Part shown: piece after piece, positions 5,283 to 7,462 of the stretch | Position numbering within the stretch: the first letter of the stretch is position 1 | Layout: each line of letters starts with the position of its first letter | NCBI GenBank assembly: GCA_017407765.1 | Contig: JAFQVZ010000148.1 | Coordinates: 1-7,462, forward strand | DNA from: Clostridia bacterium | Lineage (GTDB): Bacteria > Bacillota > Clostridia > Oscillospirales > Butyricicoccaceae | DNA length: 7,462 bases | Reading direction: 5' to 3' | The notes under the pieces: generated by a model | The model's database searches: none | What the model was told of the DNA's origin: nothing | The model's input: only the letters and a program-made list of their open reading frames with translations | Translations under genes and position numbers: made by a program

Positions 5283-6818
5283 ATGGAAAACACAAACAAT
5301 GCCCCCAAGAAATCGGGCAACCTTGTAAGAAACGTCATTATCGGTATCCTTGTCGCCGCTTTTGTTGGCGTTGGCGCATTTGGCCTTCTTTCCAAAACCG
5401 GCATACTGATGGACAAGCTTACAGCCCTTGAAGTCGGCGATATGAAGGTCAGTGCTACAGAATACAGGATCTTCTATAACCAGGCAGAGATGGATCTGAT
5501 CAACCAGTACGGTTCGACACTCGTTATGTATTACGGTGTTGACCTTGGCCAGCCTCTGGAAGTCCAGCCTTACGGCGACGGCACATGGGGCGACTATCTG
5601 CACAGCTCTGCAAAGCAGAACGTTCAGGCGGTCTACTCGCTTTATCAGGAAGCTGTAAAGAACGGATATCCTATTGCAGACGAGAACGATGTCACATATC
5701 GCGGCGAGATGGCTCTCCATCGCACAACAGCCGATTCCTATGATATGGATCTCGACAAGTACATCGACAATGTCTTCGGCAAGGCAGTATCCTATGAGGC
5801 TCTTGAAAAGGTTGCAGTTATCAAGGCTACAGCTACAAACTACTACAACGACTATCTCGCAGGCGTCGAAGTTTCCGACAGCGATATCGACAACTACTAT
5901 GAAGAAAACAAGCTCGTTTTCGACAAGGTAGACTACCGCTATTTCTCTATTCCCTATGAGACAGTTAAGTATGAAGCTCCCGCTGAGGGCGAAGAGCTTG
6001 AAGAAGGCGCTCCCACCAGCGAAGAAGTTGCAAAGTTCATGACCGAGGAAAACCGTGCTGCTGCTCAGGCAAAGGCCGACGAGTTTATCTCCAGGATCAC
6101 AAACGAAGCAAGCTTCAACAAGCTGGCTAAGGAATATGCCGACGAAGACAACAAGGAAAGATTCGACGATCCCGATGCTACACTGATCACCGAAGGCGAT
6201 CTTTCGGGCGCTGAGACCTCCGATACAACAGCATGGTGTGCCGAGGATGGCCGTAAGTCCGGCGACACAACAACCATCGACAACGGCTATACCATCACAG
6301 TTCTCTATTTCATCGACAGATATCTCCCCGAAAAGGACACAGCTACAGTACGTCATATCCTGATCTCGGCTGCTGAAGCTGCCGAGGATGCTACCGATGA
6401 AGAAAAGGCAGAGGCAGAAGAAGCCATTGCAGCTGCAAAGACAGAGATCGAAGAGATCTATGCTGAGTGGCAGGCCGGTGAAAAGACCGAAGAAAGCTTT
6501 GCAAGCCTTGCTATCGACCGCAGCTCCGACGGCGGCTCGGTCACAACAGGCGGTATGTATGACGACTTTGCTCAGGGCACAATGGTCGAAGAGTTCGATG
6601 CATGGTGCTTCGATCCCTCCAGAGAATACGGCGATACAGAGATCGTCAAGACAGAGTACGGCTATCACCTCATCTACTATGTAGGCGAAGGCGAACCCTC
6701 CTGGAAGGTCCAGTCCCGCGAAGCTCTGCAGTACGCAGGCTATGAGGAATATTATAACGAGTTCACAGGCACATATACTCTCACAGAGCATGAATATGGC
6801 CTCGGACTTGCTTACTAA
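5283..6818 (+). CDS. Membrane-anchored parvulin-type peptidyl-prolyl isomerase (PrsA/SurA-like)
   Basis: A 511-residue extracytoplasmic foldase that probably helps secreted proteins fold outside the membrane. After a short basic N-terminus, residues 15-36 form one transmembrane helix. There is no lipobox cysteine, so it is a signal-anchored protein and not a lipoprotein like PrsA. Residues about 45-210 resemble a SurA/PrsA chaperone region by position and helical, aromatic-rich character. Residues 353-470 are a parvulin domain: VRHILIS with H358, a SFASLA segment, GGSVTTGGMY, and the closing strand YGYHLIYY with H462. Residues 217-347 look like a second, degenerate copy, with YRYFSI and GYTITVLYF lacking both histidines. 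Acidic, Ala/Glu-rich inserts occur at 231-250 and 366-385. Only two cysteines are present, C319 and C442, each in an AWC motif. The start has AGAGG (5270-5274) eight bases upstream. Codon choice (AAG, AAC, ATC, GAC; no TTA, CTA or TCA across nearly the whole gene) suggests strong expression. Confidence 0.9.
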   Translation: MENTNNAPKKSGNLVRNVIIGILVAAFVGVGAFGLLSKTGILMDKLTALEVGDMKVSATEYRIFYNQAEMDLINQYGSTLVMYYGVDLGQPLEVQPYGDGTWGDYLHSSAKQNVQAVYSLYQEAVKNGYPIADENDVTYRGEMALHRTTADSYDMDLDKYIDNVFGKAVSYEALEKVAVIKATATNYYNDYLAGVEVSDSDIDNYYEENKLVFDKVDYRYFSIPYETVKYEAPAEGEELEEGAPTSEEVAKFMTEENRAAAQAKADEFISRITNEASFNKLAKEYADEDNKERFDDPDATLITEGDLSGAETSDTTAWCAEDGRKSGDTTTIDNGYTITVLYFIDRYLPEKDTATVRHILISAAEAAEDATDEEKAEAEEAIAAAKTEIEEIYAEWQAGEKTEESFASLAIDRSSDGGSVTTGGMYDDFAQGTMVEEFDAWCFDPSREYGDTEIVKTEYGYHLIYYVGEGEPSWKVQSREALQYAGYEEYYNEFTGTYTLTEHEYGLGLAY

Positions 6819-6844
6819 TCCCCTTTAAAACTTACGAACAAGCA

Positions 6845-6880
6845 AACTCCCATCCGGTTTCGGATGGGAGTTCTTCTTTT
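6845..6880. terminator. Strong terminator after the foldase gene, possibly bidirectional
   Basis: A perfect 12-pair stem (AACTCCCATCCG at 6845-6856, CGGATGGGAGTT at 6861-6872) with a GTTT loop is followed on the plus strand by TTCTTCTTTT, starting 26 bases after the foldase stop. The minus-strand gene ends at 6889, so the element lies between convergent genes. On the minus strand the tail is weaker (TTTGCTTGTT), so it may also stop that transcript less efficiently. Confidence 0.92.
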
Positions 6881-6888
6881 ATATTAAC

Positions 6889-7462
6889 TTATAACGCATA
6901 TCCTTCTCCTGTTTTCAGGAAAAAAACTATTTTTTCTTTTACCGGCAGACAGAATATCTTTTCGGCTGCTTTAGCGTAGATCTCCAGTTGAGTTGAATGT
7001 TTCTGTGCCGCTTCCCTCTCTCCTCCCGGAAGGATGCTGTCGGTCTTGAAGTCTACTATGGTCAGCGAATCTTTCTCCATCAGAAGCAGGTCTATAACGC
7101 CGTTCATAAGTATCTTTTCGTTTTCCATTTCGCCTACTCCCGCCTCACGAGGAGTAAACATGGCCGAAAACTCGTATTCACGGAGATAACTGCATCCGCC
7201 TGCGATCATTCTTCCCCATTTACTTCCCGTAAAGCCAAGTATCATATCCGGCCTGATCGCTTTAGCCTCGTCATCTGTCAAGATGCCCAGCTCGATCATA
7301 TCCTTTATCCCGGCCTTTATTCCGTCCTTGTCAGCACAGGCTGCGAGATCAGCCTTCTGAAGGAAAAGATGGACTGCGCTGCCTCTCTGAGCAGCGGTAA
7401 GGGGGGATTTTTCGCCTGATATATAAAAGGCTCCCTCAGCTTCTCCTATTACTCCCGAATCC
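6889..7462 (-). CDS. addA: AddA helicase-nuclease, C-terminal nuclease domain (5' end outside window)
   Basis: The frame is open from the right edge to a TAA at 6889, giving 190 visible C-terminal residues; the ATG at 7299 is internal because the matching sequence continues upstream. AddA is the helicase-nuclease subunit of AddAB, which resects double-strand breaks for RecA-dependent repair in Firmicutes, replacing RecBCD. The fragment has the RecB-family nuclease motifs in order: LTAAQRGSAVHLFLQ with the conserved histidine (fragment residue 31), GVIDLL with D124, VDFKTD with D137 and K139, and QLEIYAKAAEKI from residue 158. These metal-binding and catalytic positions are all intact. The UvrD-like helicase part and probably addB would lie beyond the right edge. 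AddB is a less likely alternative because its nuclease domain carries an iron-sulphur cysteine set not seen here. It converges on the foldase gene. Confidence 0.86.
   Translation of the reverse strand, partial: DSGVIGEAEGAFYISGEKSPLTAAQRGSAVHLFLQKADLAACADKDGIKAGIKDMIELGILTDDEAKAIRPDMILGFTGSKWGRMIAGGCSYLREYEFSAMFTPREAGVGEMENEKILMNGVIDLLLMEKDSLTIVDFKTDSILPGGEREAAQKHSTQLEIYAKAAEKIFCLPVKEKIVFFLKTGEGYAL

Noticed and set aside
5277..6791. A 504-codon cysteine-rich open frame on the minus strand across the foldase gene.
   Set aside because: It is exactly codon-aligned with the sense gene, so it stays open simply because the sense gene lacks TTA, CTA and TCA codons. The product resembles nothing and the sense gene has family motifs, a promoter, a ribosome binding site and a terminator.
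6997..7419. A 140-codon plus-strand frame near the right edge.
   Set aside because: Antisense to the AddA nuclease domain, whose catalytic motifs are intact on the minus strand.

Overview
The window looks like a chromosomal core region of a Gram-positive anaerobe of the class Clostridia, perhaps a Lachnospiraceae- or Oscillospiraceae-type gut or rumen species. The clues are the dnaG-sigma factor pair, a Zn-type ribosomal protein L31, HflX, an AddA-type (not RecB) recombination nuclease, a membrane-anchored parvulin foldase, strong AGGAG-like ribosome binding sites, and consensus -35/-10 promoters in AT-rich gaps. The family-level guess is inference. I see no insertion sequence, prophage, CRISPR array, tRNA or rRNA.

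Positions 1-4742 (minus strand) form one gene run: promoter, hflX (ribosome-splitting GTPase), yigZ (IMPACT family, overlapping hflX), a 109-base gap, dnaG (primase), then a sigma-70 family gene that starts three bases after dnaG and leaves the window at position 1. It is a variant of the macromolecular-synthesis arrangement, in which the gene after dnaG is normally the housekeeping sigma gene rpoD. Here that gene encodes a protein that is RpoD-like in layout but has lost most of the promoter-melting residues of region 2.3. This is the most unusual thing in the window.

Positions 4797-5132 (minus strand) hold rpmE with its own promoter and a strong terminator that separates it from the hflX promoter. 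Positions 5133-5282 are a divergent regulatory region with an imperfect palindrome over the -35 box of the next gene and a hairpin plus T-tract in its leader.

Positions 5283-6818 (plus strand) encode a 511-residue membrane-anchored peptidyl-prolyl isomerase with one intact and one degenerate parvulin-like domain. It ends at a strong terminator, which also lies between it and the convergent C-terminal part of addA (6889 to the right edge, minus strand).

Most of the window is housekeeping. The points that merit follow-up are the divergent sigma factor with its CGPC motif, the paired parvulin domains with matching cysteines, and the operator-like palindrome.
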